Origin: Legionella_C sp963803545
GTDB taxonomy: Bacteria; Pseudomonadota; Gammaproteobacteria; Legionellales; Legionellaceae
Length of the DNA: 64,000 nt
Reading direction: 5' to 3'
NCBI GenBank assembly: GCA_963803545.1
Contig: CAWDMX010000004.1
Coordinates: 1,054,001-1,118,000, forward strand
Below the pieces are notes generated by a model. The model worked only from the letters and a program-made list of their open reading frames with translations. It did not search any database and was not told where the DNA came from. Made by a program: the position numbers and the translations under genes. Positions 1-8,481 of this stretch are shown piece after piece; position 1 is the first letter of the stretch, and the number at the start of each line of letters is the position of its first letter.

Positions 1-209
1 CTGACAGTTTTTTGGATAAAACCTTGATTAACTGCTTCGGCAATTGCTAACTTATCGCAATCATTGAACCCCATGAAACAAAAATTCTCAGGTAACAGCA
101 CCAACTTAGCCTCTTTCTCACAAGCTGCACGCACCAATTTCTCCGCGCGTCGCAAGTTTTGCAAAACTTCCGCTCCCGAAGTCATTTGAATAACGGCGAC
201 CGTCGTCAT
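1..209 (-). CDS. Nitrilase/carbon-nitrogen hydrolase family protein, N-terminal part (cut by window edge)
   Basis: Reading the minus strand from the ATG at 209-207 gives about 69 residues starting MTTVAVIQMTSG and containing KLVLLPENFCFMG. In the nitrilase superfamily (Glu-Lys-Cys triad) the Glu after LP is the first catalytic residue, and the rest of the pattern fits the Nit/YbeM-like amidase branch. The Lys and Cys parts lie beyond position 1. Such enzymes hydrolyse amides, and many bacterial members clear deaminated glutathione, but the substrate cannot be told from this fragment. It is divergent from yccA, sharing the 210-304 intergenic region. Confidence 0.75.
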   Translation of the reverse strand, partial: MTTVAVIQMTSGAEVLQNLRRAEKLVRAACEKEAKLVLLPENFCFMGFNDCDKLAIAEAVNQGFIQKTV

Positions 210-304
210 AAAATACACTCAAACGGTGTAGAGTACTTGAAAAACAAACCCGTTACCCCCATTATATATGCTAAACTAAGAAGTATAATCCTTAGGAGTT
301 ACCG

Positions 305-979
305 ATGAACAGAGATAATGTCACAATTTTAAATCAAAGCAATGAATCCGTCTTAGCCACGAATAAAGTGCTGCGTAATACTTACATGCTTTTAGGGCTC
401 ACCTTCCTTTTTAGCGCTCTAACGGCATACGCATCCGCTGCACTGCAGGTAAGACCTATGAACCCCTTGTTAATGATAGTAGGCGTATATGGGTTAATGT
501 TTGCAACTCAAGCATTACGAAATTCGGTTTGGGGGTTGGTCAGCGTCTTTGCTTTCACAGGTTTTCTAGGCTATACCCTAGGGCCTATTTTAAATCTTTA
601 TATCGCTAATTACTCAAACGGCGCGCAATTAATTGGAACAGCCTTAGGCGGTACCGGTATTATTTTCTTTTCTTTATCCGCTTATGCTTTAACCACTCGA
701 AAAGACTTTAGTTTCTTAGGGGGATTTCTTTTTGTAGCCATGATGGTTGCTGTTCTTGCCATGGTTGCGGGTATATTCTTTCAGACGCCGGTTTTACAAT
801 TAGCGGTATCCGCAGCCTTCGTGTTAATTTCTTCGGGTTTAATTTTATACCAAACCAGTGAAATCATTCATGCTGGCGAAACCAATTATATTTCGGCAAC
901 TGTTGGGTTATTTGTTTCGATTTACAATTTGTTTTTAAGCCTGTTACAGTTGCTCGGCGCTTTTTCTGGTCGCGACTAA
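305..979 (+). CDS. yccA: Bax inhibitor-1/YccA family inner-membrane protein
   Basis: The 224-residue protein has a short polar N-terminus followed by about seven closely spaced hydrophobic segments, the size and layout of the BI-1/YccA/TMBIM family. In E. coli, YccA binds and modulates the membrane protease FtsH; that role is transferred from the family, not seen here. The start at 305 has a good ribosome site (TTAGGAG) about 6 bases upstream. A TATAAT at 284-289 lies too close to the start for a normal leader, so I do not call it a promoter. The gene is single and ends at a strong hairpin terminator that lies inside the end of the convergent tadA. Confidence 0.85.
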   Translation: MNRDNVTILNQSNESVLATNKVLRNTYMLLGLTFLFSALTAYASAALQVRPMNPLLMIVGVYGLMFATQALRNSVWGLVSVFAFTGFLGYTLGPILNLYIANYSNGAQLIGTALGGTGIIFFSLSAYALTTRKDFSFLGGFLFVAMMVAVLAMVAGIFFQTPVLQLAVSAAFVLISSGLILYQTSEIIHAGETNYISATVGLFVSIYNLFLSLLQLLGAFSGRD

Positions 980-991
980 CCGGTCTTAACG

Positions 992-1456
992 TTACTTACC
1001 GCGGTTTTCCGCGGTTTTTTTTCGAAAAAAATTAGTAATAAGTTCGGAACAAGAATGCTGCATAATTCCTTCATCAATACACACCTGATGATTTAATGGA
1101 AAACCACATAAGTAGTTAAATACGGAACCTGCCGCTCCTGTTTTAAAGTCACGACAGGAAAAAACAAGACGCGCAACCCGCGCGTGCACTAATGCGCCCG
1201 CACACATAACGCAGGGTTCCAATGTTACATACAACGTACTGTTGGCCAGTCGGTAATTCCCTAGCGCCTGGCCGGCGTTTCTTAGCGCGTTCATTTCAGC
1301 ATGCGCCGTAGGGTCGTGGTTCATACGTGATTGATTAAAACCACTGCCAATAATTTTATTCTGACAAACAACCACAGCACCTACAGGCACCTCACCTTTT
1401 TCTTGAGCAACAACAGCAAGCTTGTAAGCTTCGTTCATCCAATAAGTATCATTCAT
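992..1456 (-). CDS. tadA: tRNA-specific adenosine deaminase
   Basis: TadA converts A34 to inosine in the tRNA-Arg(ACG) anticodon so that it reads CGU/CGC/CGA; it is normally essential. The zinc-binding deaminase signature is complete: HAE in PTAHAEMNALR (His ligand and proton-shuttle Glu) and PCVMCAGA (two Cys ligands). Length is about 154 residues, usual for the family. I chose the ATG at 1456, which overlaps the guaA stop as ATGA, over a GTG two codons upstream. It is the last gene of a guaB-guaA-tadA run and is probably translationally coupled to guaA. The C-terminal codons contain the yccA terminator on the other strand. Confidence 0.93.
   Translation of the reverse strand: MNDTYWMNEAYKLAVVAQEKGEVPVGAVVVCQNKIIGSGFNQSRMNHDPTAHAEMNALRNAGQALGNYRLANSTLYVTLEPCVMCAGALVHARVARLVFSCRDFKTGAAGSVFNYLCGFPLNHQVCIDEGIMQHSCSELITNFFRKKTAENRGK
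998..1022 (+). terminator. Rho-independent terminator of yccA
   Basis: ACCGCGG (998-1004), a TTTT loop and CCGCGGT (1009-1015) form a GC-rich stem that runs into eight T residues (1015-1022). It sits inside the last codons of the convergent tadA gene. On the minus strand the hairpin is not followed by a T-run, so it should act only on yccA transcripts. Confidence 0.85.
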
Positions 1457-3024
1457 TCCCACTCAATAGTTGCCGGCGGTTTTCCAGAAATATCGTAGGT
1501 TACCCTGGAAACAAATGAAACCTCGTTAATAATACGATTAGAGACTGTAGCTAAGAAATCCCAAGGCAGCTTGGACCAAACAGCCGTCATAAAATCAACA
1601 GTCTCAACAGCGCGTAAACAAATCACATAATCGTAACGACGCGAGTCGCCCATAACGCCGACGCTCTTAACGGGTAAAAAAACCGCAAAGGCTTGACTTG
1701 TTTTTAGGTATAAATCCGCACGATGTAATTCTTCGATGAAAATGGCATCCGCTTGACGCAAAATTGCAGCGTATTCTTTTTTTACTGCGCCTAAAATTCG
1801 TACGGCTAAACCCGGCCCTGGAAAAGGGTGCCGGTACACCATCGCATGAGGAAGACCCAGCTGCGTGCCAACTTTACGAACCTCATCTTTGAACAATAAG
1901 CGTAAGGGTTCCAATAGTTTCAGGTTCATTGTTTCAGGAAGCCCGCCAACATTATGATGCGATTTGATAACCTCAGCCCCCCCATTAATATGGGTTGCGG
2001 CCGATTCAATAACATCGGGATAAATAGTGCCCTGAGCAAGCCATTTAATTCCAGAAAGCTGCTGCGCCTGCTCGTCAAAAACCTCAATAAAAACGCGTCC
2101 AATAATTTTTCGTTTTTGCTCCGGGCATTCGACGCCACTGAGCGCATTCAAGAACTTTTCTTCAGCATTCACCGCAATAATACGAATTTCACCGTAAGCC
2201 TCGAACATTTTTAATACTTGCTCGGACTCATTGAGACGCAGTAATCCTGTATCAACAAACACACAGGTTAATTGCGAGCCGATTGCTTTATGCAACAGCG
2301 CCGCTACTACGGACGAATCCACACCACCTGATAATCCTAAAAGCACGTGCTCGTTTCCTACAAGCTCTTTAACATGAGTAATTGTTTGATCAATAATTTG
2401 AGCGGGTGTCCAATTTTTATCCGATCTACAAATATCAATAACAAAGCGCTCTAAAATTTTCTGACCTTGTGTAGTATGCGTAACCTCGGGGTGAAATTGC
2501 AGTCCGTACCAATTTTTTGCCTCATTCGCCATAGCGGCGATTGGCGCGTTAGTCGTTGAACTGATGGTCGTAAAATTAGGCGGCAATTTAGTAACCTTGT
2601 CACCGTGGCTCATCCACACTTCTAAGACCTGCGTATTATCCGTTGACCGGTCTGATATATCATGCAGAAGCCGCGAATTAGCAACCGGCGTCACTTGAGC
2701 GTAGCCAAACTCGCGAACGGCTGAGGACTCAACCCTACCACCAAGCTCGATTGCCATCGTTTGCATGCCGTAACAAATGCCTAGTACAGGTAGGCCACAG
2801 GTGAATACCCAAGCAGGAGCCTTGGGATCCGTTTTTTTGGTGACACTCGCAGGGCCTCCAGATAATATAATTCCGCAACCGTTACGCTCCTTAAATTGTT
2901 CATAACTTAAGGTATAAGGATAAATTTCACAATAAACACCTATCTCTCGGATACGTCGTGCTATCAATTGCGTATATTGAGAACCAAAATCAATGATGAT
3001 TATTGGTTTTTTTAATTCACTCAT
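1453..3024 (-). CDS. guaA: GMP synthase (glutamine-hydrolysing)
   Basis: GuaA makes GMP from XMP using glutamine and ATP, the last step of guanine nucleotide synthesis. The 523-residue protein has an N-terminal class I glutamine amidotransferase domain with the nucleophile Cys in GICYGMQ (about residue 84) and the His/Glu pair in QFHPEV. This is followed by the ATP-pyrophosphatase loop LSGGVDSSV (about residue 232) and the C-terminal dimerisation domain ending in PPATIEWE. Its ATG overlaps the guaB stop (TAATG) and its stop overlaps tadA (ATGA), so the three genes are probably cotranscribed and coupled. Confidence 0.97.
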   Translation of the reverse strand: MSELKKPIIIIDFGSQYTQLIARRIREIGVYCEIYPYTLSYEQFKERNGCGIILSGGPASVTKKTDPKAPAWVFTCGLPVLGICYGMQTMAIELGGRVESSAVREFGYAQVTPVANSRLLHDISDRSTDNTQVLEVWMSHGDKVTKLPPNFTTISSTTNAPIAAMANEAKNWYGLQFHPEVTHTTQGQKILERFVIDICRSDKNWTPAQIIDQTITHVKELVGNEHVLLGLSGGVDSSVVAALLHKAIGSQLTCVFVDTGLLRLNESEQVLKMFEAYGEIRIIAVNAEEKFLNALSGVECPEQKRKIIGRVFIEVFDEQAQQLSGIKWLAQGTIYPDVIESAATHINGGAEVIKSHHNVGGLPETMNLKLLEPLRLLFKDEVRKVGTQLGLPHAMVYRHPFPGPGLAVRILGAVKKEYAAILRQADAIFIEELHRADLYLKTSQAFAVFLPVKSVGVMGDSRRYDYVICLRAVETVDFMTAVWSKLPWDFLATVSNRIINEVSFVSRVTYDISGKPPATIEWE

Positions 3025-4490
3025 TAACTGTCCACCTGATAATTAGGAGCTTGTTTAGTAATGCTCACATCGTGTACATGGGATTCCCGAATTCCTGCAT
3101 GGGTAATTTGCACAAATTGAGCTTTTTCATTAAGTTGATCGATATTCAAACACCCCGTATAACCCATGCAAGAGCGTAGCCCGCCAATCAACTGGTGAAT
3201 GATAGTTTGCACCGGACCTTTGTAAGGAACGCGTCCCTCTATACCTTCAGGAACTAATTTATCAACACCTTTAGTTGCGTCTTGAAAGTAGCGATCACTG
3301 GACCCTTGCGCCATCGCCCCTAGAGATCCCATTCCACGATAATTTTTGTAGGTTCTACCTTGATACAACTCAATTTCACCCGGTGCTTCCTCAGTACCTG
3401 CAAACATACTTCCAATCATTACCGTTTGAGCACCGGCCGCTAAAGCTTTTCCAATATCTCCAGAAAAACGTATTCCTCCGTCGGCAATAATCGGAACTTT
3501 TCCAGCAACACCTATTGCTACGTTAGCAATAGCCGTAATTTGAGGGACCCCTACACCGCTTATAATACGCGTCGTGCAAATAGAACCCGGACCAATACCA
3601 ACTTTAATAGCATCCGCTCCTGCATCAACCAAGTCTTTTGCGCCGGCCGCCGTTGCAACATTGCCTGCAATTAGTTGCACGGTTGGGTAATTTTCCTTAA
3701 ACCACTTAACTAATTGTAAAACACCTGCAGAATGACCGTGCGCGGTATCAACAATAATAACATCCACTCCAGCATCGACTAAGGTGGCTATCCGTGGCTT
3801 GGTATCCTCACCAACACCCACCGCAGCTCCTACCCGCAACTGCTCTGAACTGTCTTTGCAGGCAAAAGGATTTTCTTTGGCTTTTTGTATATCTTTAACC
3901 GTTATAAGACCCCGTAATTTGTACTCATCATTAACAACTAATAATTTTTCAATTCTATGTTTATGCAGTAGGCTTCGAATCTCTTCGCGACCGGCGCCCT
4001 CTTGTACGGTAACCAGACGAGATTTGGGGGTCATAACCTCAGACACCGTTAAAGAATGATTTGTTTCAAAGCGAATATCTCGACTGGTCACAATTCCCAG
4101 TAACAATTCACCGTCAACTACGGGCACACCTGAAAAGTTGTGTTTTTTCATAATTTCTAAAAGCTGATAAACTGTAGCATGCGGCGACACGCAAATGGGA
4201 TCTTTTACCATTCCACTTTCAAACTTTTTTACCTTGCGCACTTCTTCAGCCTGCGCTTGGATAGACATATTTTTATGAATAATACCAATTCCACCCTCTT
4301 GCGCCATTGCTATAGCCAAACGGGATTCGGTTACGGTGTCCATTGCTGCAGAAATTAAAGGAATGTTGAGTTCTATATCGTTGGTAAGTTTGGTTTTAAG
4401 TAAAACATCTCGAGGTAAAATTGAAGAGTGCGCCGGCACCAGCAACACATCGTCAAAGGTCAAAGCTTGTTGCAGAATTGTAAAAGGCAT
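3024..4490 (-). CDS. guaB: Inosine-5'-monophosphate dehydrogenase
   Basis: GuaB oxidises IMP to XMP with NAD+, the committed step to GMP; its product feeds GuaA encoded next. The 488-residue protein shows the TIM-barrel start, two CBS domains inserted after about residue 90, the phosphate/flavin loop GNVATAAGA, and the catalytic-Cys loop GPGSICTTR (Cys near residue 305). The mobile flap YKNYRGMGSLGAM is present. The ribosome site AGGA lies 6 bases before the ATG. The leader contains a small inverted repeat (CTGCG...CGCAG, about 4500-4522) next to the start, whose role is unknown. Confidence 0.97.
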   Translation of the reverse strand: MPFTILQQALTFDDVLLVPAHSSILPRDVLLKTKLTNDIELNIPLISAAMDTVTESRLAIAMAQEGGIGIIHKNMSIQAQAEEVRKVKKFESGMVKDPICVSPHATVYQLLEIMKKHNFSGVPVVDGELLLGIVTSRDIRFETNHSLTVSEVMTPKSRLVTVQEGAGREEIRSLLHKHRIEKLLVVNDEYKLRGLITVKDIQKAKENPFACKDSSEQLRVGAAVGVGEDTKPRIATLVDAGVDVIIVDTAHGHSAGVLQLVKWFKENYPTVQLIAGNVATAAGAKDLVDAGADAIKVGIGPGSICTTRIISGVGVPQITAIANVAIGVAGKVPIIADGGIRFSGDIGKALAAGAQTVMIGSMFAGTEEAPGEIELYQGRTYKNYRGMGSLGAMAQGSSDRYFQDATKGVDKLVPEGIEGRVPYKGPVQTIIHQLIGGLRSCMGYTGCLNIDQLNEKAQFVQITHAGIRESHVHDVSITKQAPNYQVDS

Positions 4491-4660
4491 AGAAATTCCT
4501 GCGGTTTAAATAACCACGCAGCATACAACAAGTGAGCAATAAATTACAGAGCATTTTTTGGTAGACAGTAAGAATATAGCGTTTTCTAATTTTTTTGTTA
4601 GGATGACAGCCAGCAACACCTGCGCTGAACGCTCTTCTCTTTAGTGCAAACTTTAATGAA

Positions 4661-4690
4661 TTGTTAATATTCAGTTAATGTTTATATTAT
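4661..4690 (+). promoter_or_regulatory. Candidate sigma-70 promoter for the 4730 gene
   Basis: TTGTTA at 4661-4666 and TATTAT at 4685-4690 are separated by 18 bases in very AT-rich DNA, giving an expected transcript start near 4697, about 30 bases before the chosen ATG. This is a sequence match only. Confidence 0.45.
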
Positions 4691-4729
4691 ACAATTAACA
4701 TACTTTAATTTGATAGAGTGATAGCCCTA

Positions 4730-5542
4730 ATGCCCACTAGTCGCACTACCGATACAGCCTCAAAAGATGCCTTGTACATACACAAGGCTTATAGAGAATG
4801 CGAATCCATTGACGCATTGTTTTTAGAAACCGTCCAATGCCTGCCAAAATTAGGTGATACCCTTGATACTCCGAGTCTTTTGGCGCAGTTAGAGAAAGTA
4901 TGCACCGCATTACCTACGATGCACGAACATATTTCTGCAATTACTAGAACAATGCCTGAGATTCAGAATTACAATCACGTTTACAGTTCAGAGTGCCTAG
5001 CTGTTGCTATTGCTTCTATCAATGCTATTGCTAAAGACTCCAAGCTTGAATTACCGCAAAAGAAAATTTTGACACTTTACATATCGACAATTACTCAAGA
5101 ATATTTATCGCAGATGAGAAATAATATTAATCCTCTAGCAAATGCTATTGGGGGACTAAGCTTACGTAATAAGCTTATTTCTGAACAGTCTGAAACAATG
5201 CGCACACCTGGGCATCAACAAACCACAAGCAACCATCTCATTGCGAGTATCACTTTTGAAGACTTTTCAACGCCTCCTGGTCCGAGCGTTATTCAAAGGC
5301 AACTCATGAATTGGCTGCCTAAAATTGATGCGCTTTATTGCCCAAATCCAGTTTTTAATTTTTTCAAAAAAGCTCAAAACCTTGTAAACTCTGATCAGTC
5401 CGTCGATCTTTCTGAAGCGCGTCAGACCAAGCTTGGAAATTGCATCGCTGCATTCCTTAGAGCGTCCCTAGTAACACCCCCGCCATCCAACGAACTGCGC
5501 AACGGCCCAACTAAAATTGCTCAAAGCGCCCCCCCAGTATAG
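4730..5542 (+). CDS. Hypothetical protein of about 270 residues
   Basis: I do not recognise this protein. It is soluble, has no signal peptide or membrane segment, and is rich in Ala, Leu, Thr and Ser. Predicted helical stretches run through the middle and the tail is Pro-rich (TPPPSNELRNGPTKIAQSAPPV region). A GTG at 4718 could also be the start, but the ATG at 4730 is better placed relative to the weak GAG upstream. It stands alone, divergent from guaB, and its stop lies about 12 bases before the IS6 element. The absence of a recognisable domain and its place beside a mobile island would fit a lineage-specific or secreted effector protein, but nothing in the sequence proves that. Confidence 0.6.
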   Translation: MPTSRTTDTASKDALYIHKAYRECESIDALFLETVQCLPKLGDTLDTPSLLAQLEKVCTALPTMHEHISAITRTMPEIQNYNHVYSSECLAVAIASINAIAKDSKLELPQKKILTLYISTITQEYLSQMRNNINPLANAIGGLSLRNKLISEQSETMRTPGHQQTTSNHLIASITFEDFSTPPGPSVIQRQLMNWLPKIDALYCPNPVFNFFKKAQNLVNSDQSVDLSEARQTKLGNCIAAFLRASLVTPPPSNELRNGPTKIAQSAPPV

Positions 5543-5607
5543 GGTTTTCGAGAAGGCTTTGTCGCAAAAATATTTTTGGTCAACAGATGGATTTATTTTG
5601 GGCGATT

Positions 5608-6054
5608 TTATGCCGCCAGTCCATAGAACTGTTCAAAAATAGTTTGATTGGCTGATTGCGTATGCTGTTTTTTTCTGAGCATGTGATGCAATTCAATGCC
5701 GGCTAACGTTGCATGCGCTGAGCTAAATGCTTTGAAGCCCTTCATTGGCTTGGTGATTTTCTTAATGAATCGATGGTCTTGTTCCACGATGTTATTGAGG
5801 TATTTGATTTGTCTCACCGTGAGCTGAACGAAAAGTCCACCTAACATAAATAGCAGCGCTAATTGTAAATTAATGGTATTAATTCCAGCTTTGTTAGCAC
5901 CACTTTTATCCATTGTTACCTTGTCGGGTAAGCCATTACATCCGATGGCTTTCTCAAAAAATGCGCATGCCGCAGGCTCATCCCTTTTTTCTGAAAGCAT
6001 GAAATCAACCGTCTTACCTGCCTTATCAACGGCTCGGTACGGTAATCCCCCCAT
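5608..6054 (-). pseudogene. IS6-family transposase, C-terminal fragment
   Basis: Residues from RAVDKAGKTVDF onward are identical to the C-terminal 60% of the intact transposase at 10455-11156, including the second Asp (TMDKSGANKAG) and the Glu (VEQDHRFIKK) of the DDE triad. The N-terminal helix-turn-helix and first Asp (MDETYIKVKG) are lost. The first few residues of the reading frame come from the end of the inserted IS3 element, so the fragment cannot be a working transposase. Confidence 0.9.
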
Positions 6055-6079
6055 TTTTAACTGACGCTAAAAGTAGAAA

Positions 6080-6865
6080 CTAAGCTACTAATTTCAGTTT
6101 TTGTCTGGGCGGTATACCTCCAATCGCCATGTTAGGCCGTTCGTTGTTATAAGACCACAACCATTTTGTGGCCATATTCTGAACTTCCTCGATCGTACTA
6201 AATAAATACTGGTTTAACCAATCATATCGTACGGTTCTGTTATAACGCTCAACATAGGCATTTTGTTGTGGGTTGCCTGGCTGAATAAACAATAGCGTTA
6301 TTTTGTGTTTTTCAGCCCATTGTGTAAGCAAGTGACTGATATATTCAGGTCCATTATCACAACGTATCTGAAAAGGCTTACCACGCCACTCAATAACCTG
6401 ATCAAGCGCCCTAATCACACGCTCAGCAGGCAAAGAGAAGTCAGCTTCAATGGTAAGGCCTTCTCGATTGAAGTCATCAATCACGTTAAATAAACGATAA
6501 CTACGCCCGTTTTGTAACTGATCATGCATAAAATCCATTGACCAGCATTCGTTTATTGCTTGAGGAACCGTTAGCGCCTCTGGCTTTTCCCTAATTAACC
6601 GCTTTTTGGGTTTGATTCTTAAATTCAGCTCGAGCTCTCTATAAATACGATAAACACGCTTATGGTTCCATTTGTAACCTTTAACGTTACGCAAATATAA
6701 AAAACAAAGGCCAAAACCCCAATTGCGATTATTTTCAGTCAAATGCAACAACCAGTTTGCAATATGAGCATTTTCATCATTCAGCTTCAATTGGTAACGA
6801 TAGCAAGTTTCACTGATGCTAAATAAACAACAGGCCATCCGTACGGAGATAAATTTTTCCTGCAC
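6080..6865 (-). CDS. IS3-family transposase OrfB (DDE catalytic part)
   Basis: The -1 frame carries the retroviral-integrase-like core: first Asp in CWSMDFMHDQL, second Asp in IRCDNGPEYIS, and Glu in QQNAYVERYNRTVR, with the HTH_21-type region upstream. The frame is open from the slippery site near 6910 to the stop at 6080 with no internal lesion, so the element looks intact and potentially active. The ATG-like start at 6865 is only the first Met of the frame; the functional product is the OrfAB fusion. Confidence 0.92.
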   Translation of the reverse strand: MQEKFISVRMACCLFSISETCYRYQLKLNDENAHIANWLLHLTENNRNWGFGLCFLYLRNVKGYKWNHKRVYRIYRELELNLRIKPKKRLIREKPEALTVPQAINECWSMDFMHDQLQNGRSYRLFNVIDDFNREGLTIEADFSLPAERVIRALDQVIEWRGKPFQIRCDNGPEYISHLLTQWAEKHKITLLFIQPGNPQQNAYVERYNRTVRYDWLNQYLFSTIEEVQNMATKWLWSYNNERPNMAIGGIPPRQKLKLVA

Positions 6866-6903
6866 GGCTTTCTGTGCAAGCTGCTTTCGACTGGATGGCT
6901 TAA

Positions 6904-7167
6904 CTACTTTTTTTCAAGCACCTCGCGAAGAATCTCAGATTTTAGGCGCTCTTCAGCGTACATCTTCTTCAAACGAGCATTTTCAGACTCGAGCTCTTTT
7001 AGTCGGGTCATCATCGGCAAGTCCAGGCCACCATATTTTGCACGCCATTTATAAAACGTTGCTGAACTCATGCCATGTTCACGACAAAGTTCTGGAACAG
7101 GTACGCCTGCTTCACTTTGCTTGATGATCGACATAATTTGACTGTCACTAAATTTTGATTTTTTCAT
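6904..7167 (-). CDS. IS3-family transposase OrfA (DNA-binding part)
   Basis: The 87-residue protein starts MKKSKFSDSQIMSIIKQSE and has the helix-turn-helix typical of IS407-type OrfA (VPELCREHGMSSATFYKW). A leucine-zipper-like stretch follows (LKELESENARLKKMY), used for multimerisation. The 0-frame ends at TAG right after a run of seven A residues (complement of 6908-6914). This forms the slippery heptamer A AAA AAG at 6913-6907, where a -1 shift continues into OrfB as EKKVVKPSSRKQL. That is the normal IS3 way to make the OrfAB transposase. Confidence 0.92.
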   Translation of the reverse strand: MKKSKFSDSQIMSIIKQSEAGVPVPELCREHGMSSATFYKWRAKYGGLDLPMMTRLKELESENARLKKMYAEERLKSEILREVLEKK

Positions 7168-7342
7168 GCAGAATCTCCTGCGTAAAGGGTCCGAGAAAAT
7201 TCTACTTTTGGCATCAATTATTTTTAGGGACGATTACCATCTGACCAGCATTAAAATAATGTCTTTCTTAAAATGACGCCATTTGAAACTAATCATATGA
7301 GTCTCGCCCTTGGTATTGAGGGCACCGATTGTAAAACAATCC

Positions 7343-8059
7343 TTATTTTTTTGCGACAAAGCCCTTGTTAACGGCTTGATACTTGCAAATTAATACTCCT
7401 ACGATAGCGACAACACTAATTGCAAAAAATCCATATTTAAATACTTGATATGCTTGCTCACTACTCATTTCATAAGTATCAGTTAAGTTAGAAAGTTTCA
7501 AACCAGCTGAAATTAACATGGATGTTATAGCAACACCAAGGCTAATTGAAACTTGTCGACATGCGTTAAAAATACTATTAACAGTACTTATGCTTTCCTT
7601 ATGAAAATCAATAATACTAAGGGTTTGTATTGGCGTACCGCACAATCCACTGAATAACCCTCTAATAAAAAAGATTACTAAGCCGAAAGCTAGCATATTA
7701 GTAGTATTAATTAATAATACTAAAGGACTAATAATAGCGATTCCTGAAAGACCTATAATTATTGGCAAATAAGGCCCATAACGATTAAATAATTTCACAG
7801 ACAATCGACTTGTTGTCATTGCTCCAATAGCTTGCATACCCATCATTAATCCAGCTAACATTGCAGAATATCCAATACCAATTTGTAAATACATACCGAT
7901 TAAAAATATTGCCCCAAAATGGCATATTTGAAAACAAAGCTGGATCAAATTAGCCTTAATAAATGTTATATTTCTAAAGTAAGTCAAATTAATTAATGGA
8001 TATTTGTTGTTTTGCTCAACATAGATGAAGATACGAATAAGTGGGATAATTATAATCAA
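7343..8059 (-). pseudogene. MFS (DHA2-type) transporter, C-terminal fragment
   Basis: About 238 residues carrying some six hydrophobic segments, the C-terminal part of a drug:H+ antiporter-2 type permease. On the upstream side the frame stays open (…ISLISLI…) up to the end of the IS5 element at 8083, showing continuity with the fragment at 8964. The last codons (GFVAKK then stop) are read from the terminal repeat of IS6 copy 1, so the native C-terminus has been cut off. The DNA is visibly more AT-rich than the flanking housekeeping genes. Confidence 0.85.
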
Positions 8060-8098
8060 ACTAATTAGCGAGATAATAGATTTCTTGCATAACCATTT

Positions 8099-8401
8099 TT
8101 AAAGCTCAAAATTATAAATTCCTGCAATCAAATTAAATCTTAAACCAAATCGTTTTCGTCTATTTCGATAACGATCAGCGACGATTTTAAATCGTTTAAT
8201 CATACCAATTACATTTTCATTCAAAACACGCTCACTCGATAATTCACGATTGTTCTTTTTATCCTCTTTGGTCAGTGGGGTCTTTTTCGTTTTTTTCTTG
8301 GGTAATGCTGAATTTTGATGTAACTTATGTATTCCTTGGTAGCCGGTGTCTGTAAGACTTCGAATCTCTGGGTGAATATGAACACCTGATTCCTTAAACA
8401 A
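8099..8401 (-). CDS. IS5-family transposase OrfB
   Basis: The second frame of the transposase (DDE_Tnp_4-like) contains LTDTGYQGIHKLH with the second Asp and NENVIGMIKRFKI with the Glu-containing region of the family. The frame is open further upstream than the first Met, to about 8503 (HFYSGKKKRHTLKTQIIVD...). So it is normally made as a -1 frameshift fusion with OrfA rather than from its own start. Confidence 0.88.
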   Translation of the reverse strand: MFKESGVHIHPEIRSLTDTGYQGIHKLHQNSALPKKKTKKTPLTKEDKKNNRELSSERVLNENVIGMIKRFKIVADRYRNRRKRFGLRFNLIAGIYNFEL

Positions 8402-8481
8402 CCTAAAATCATGCCGCTTACCGTTAGTGAAATTTGTACAAATAACGGTTTTTTTCTTTTTATCTACAATAATTTGTGTCT

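Larger units (their letters stand above)
6041..7238 (-). mobile_element. IS3-family element (IS407/IS51-like group) inside the IS6 copy
   Basis: The imperfect inverted ends start GGTAATC on both sides (6041-6047 and the complement at 7232-7238). They include inner matching arms TGACGCTAAAAGTAGAA (from 6062) and its near complement ending at 7216. Length is about 1.2 kb with two overlapping reading frames, as expected for the group. The exact outer ends are uncertain by a few bases because the flanks also contain GGTAC/TACC. No clear 3-4 bp target duplication is visible, consistent with the deletion of IS6 sequence at the site. Confidence 0.85.
5555..7363 (-). mobile_element. IS6-family element, copy 1, interrupted by an IS3-family element
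   Basis: The left end GGCTTTGTCGCAAAAA (5555 on) and right end TTTTTTGCGACAAAGCC (to 7363) are inverted repeats identical to those of the intact copy at 10402-11223. Positions 5555-6040 match that copy with only two base differences near the junction. Homology resumes at about 7235. Between lie an IS3-family element and a gap: about 205 bp of the IS6 transposase gene (equivalent to about 10888-11093) are missing. No 8-bp target duplication is seen, which is common when IS6 elements form cointegrates or adjacent deletions. Confidence 0.85.

Noticed and set aside
284..289. TATAAT just before yccA
   Set aside because: It is only 16 bases from the ATG and has no -35 partner at proper spacing, so a promoter call is not justified.
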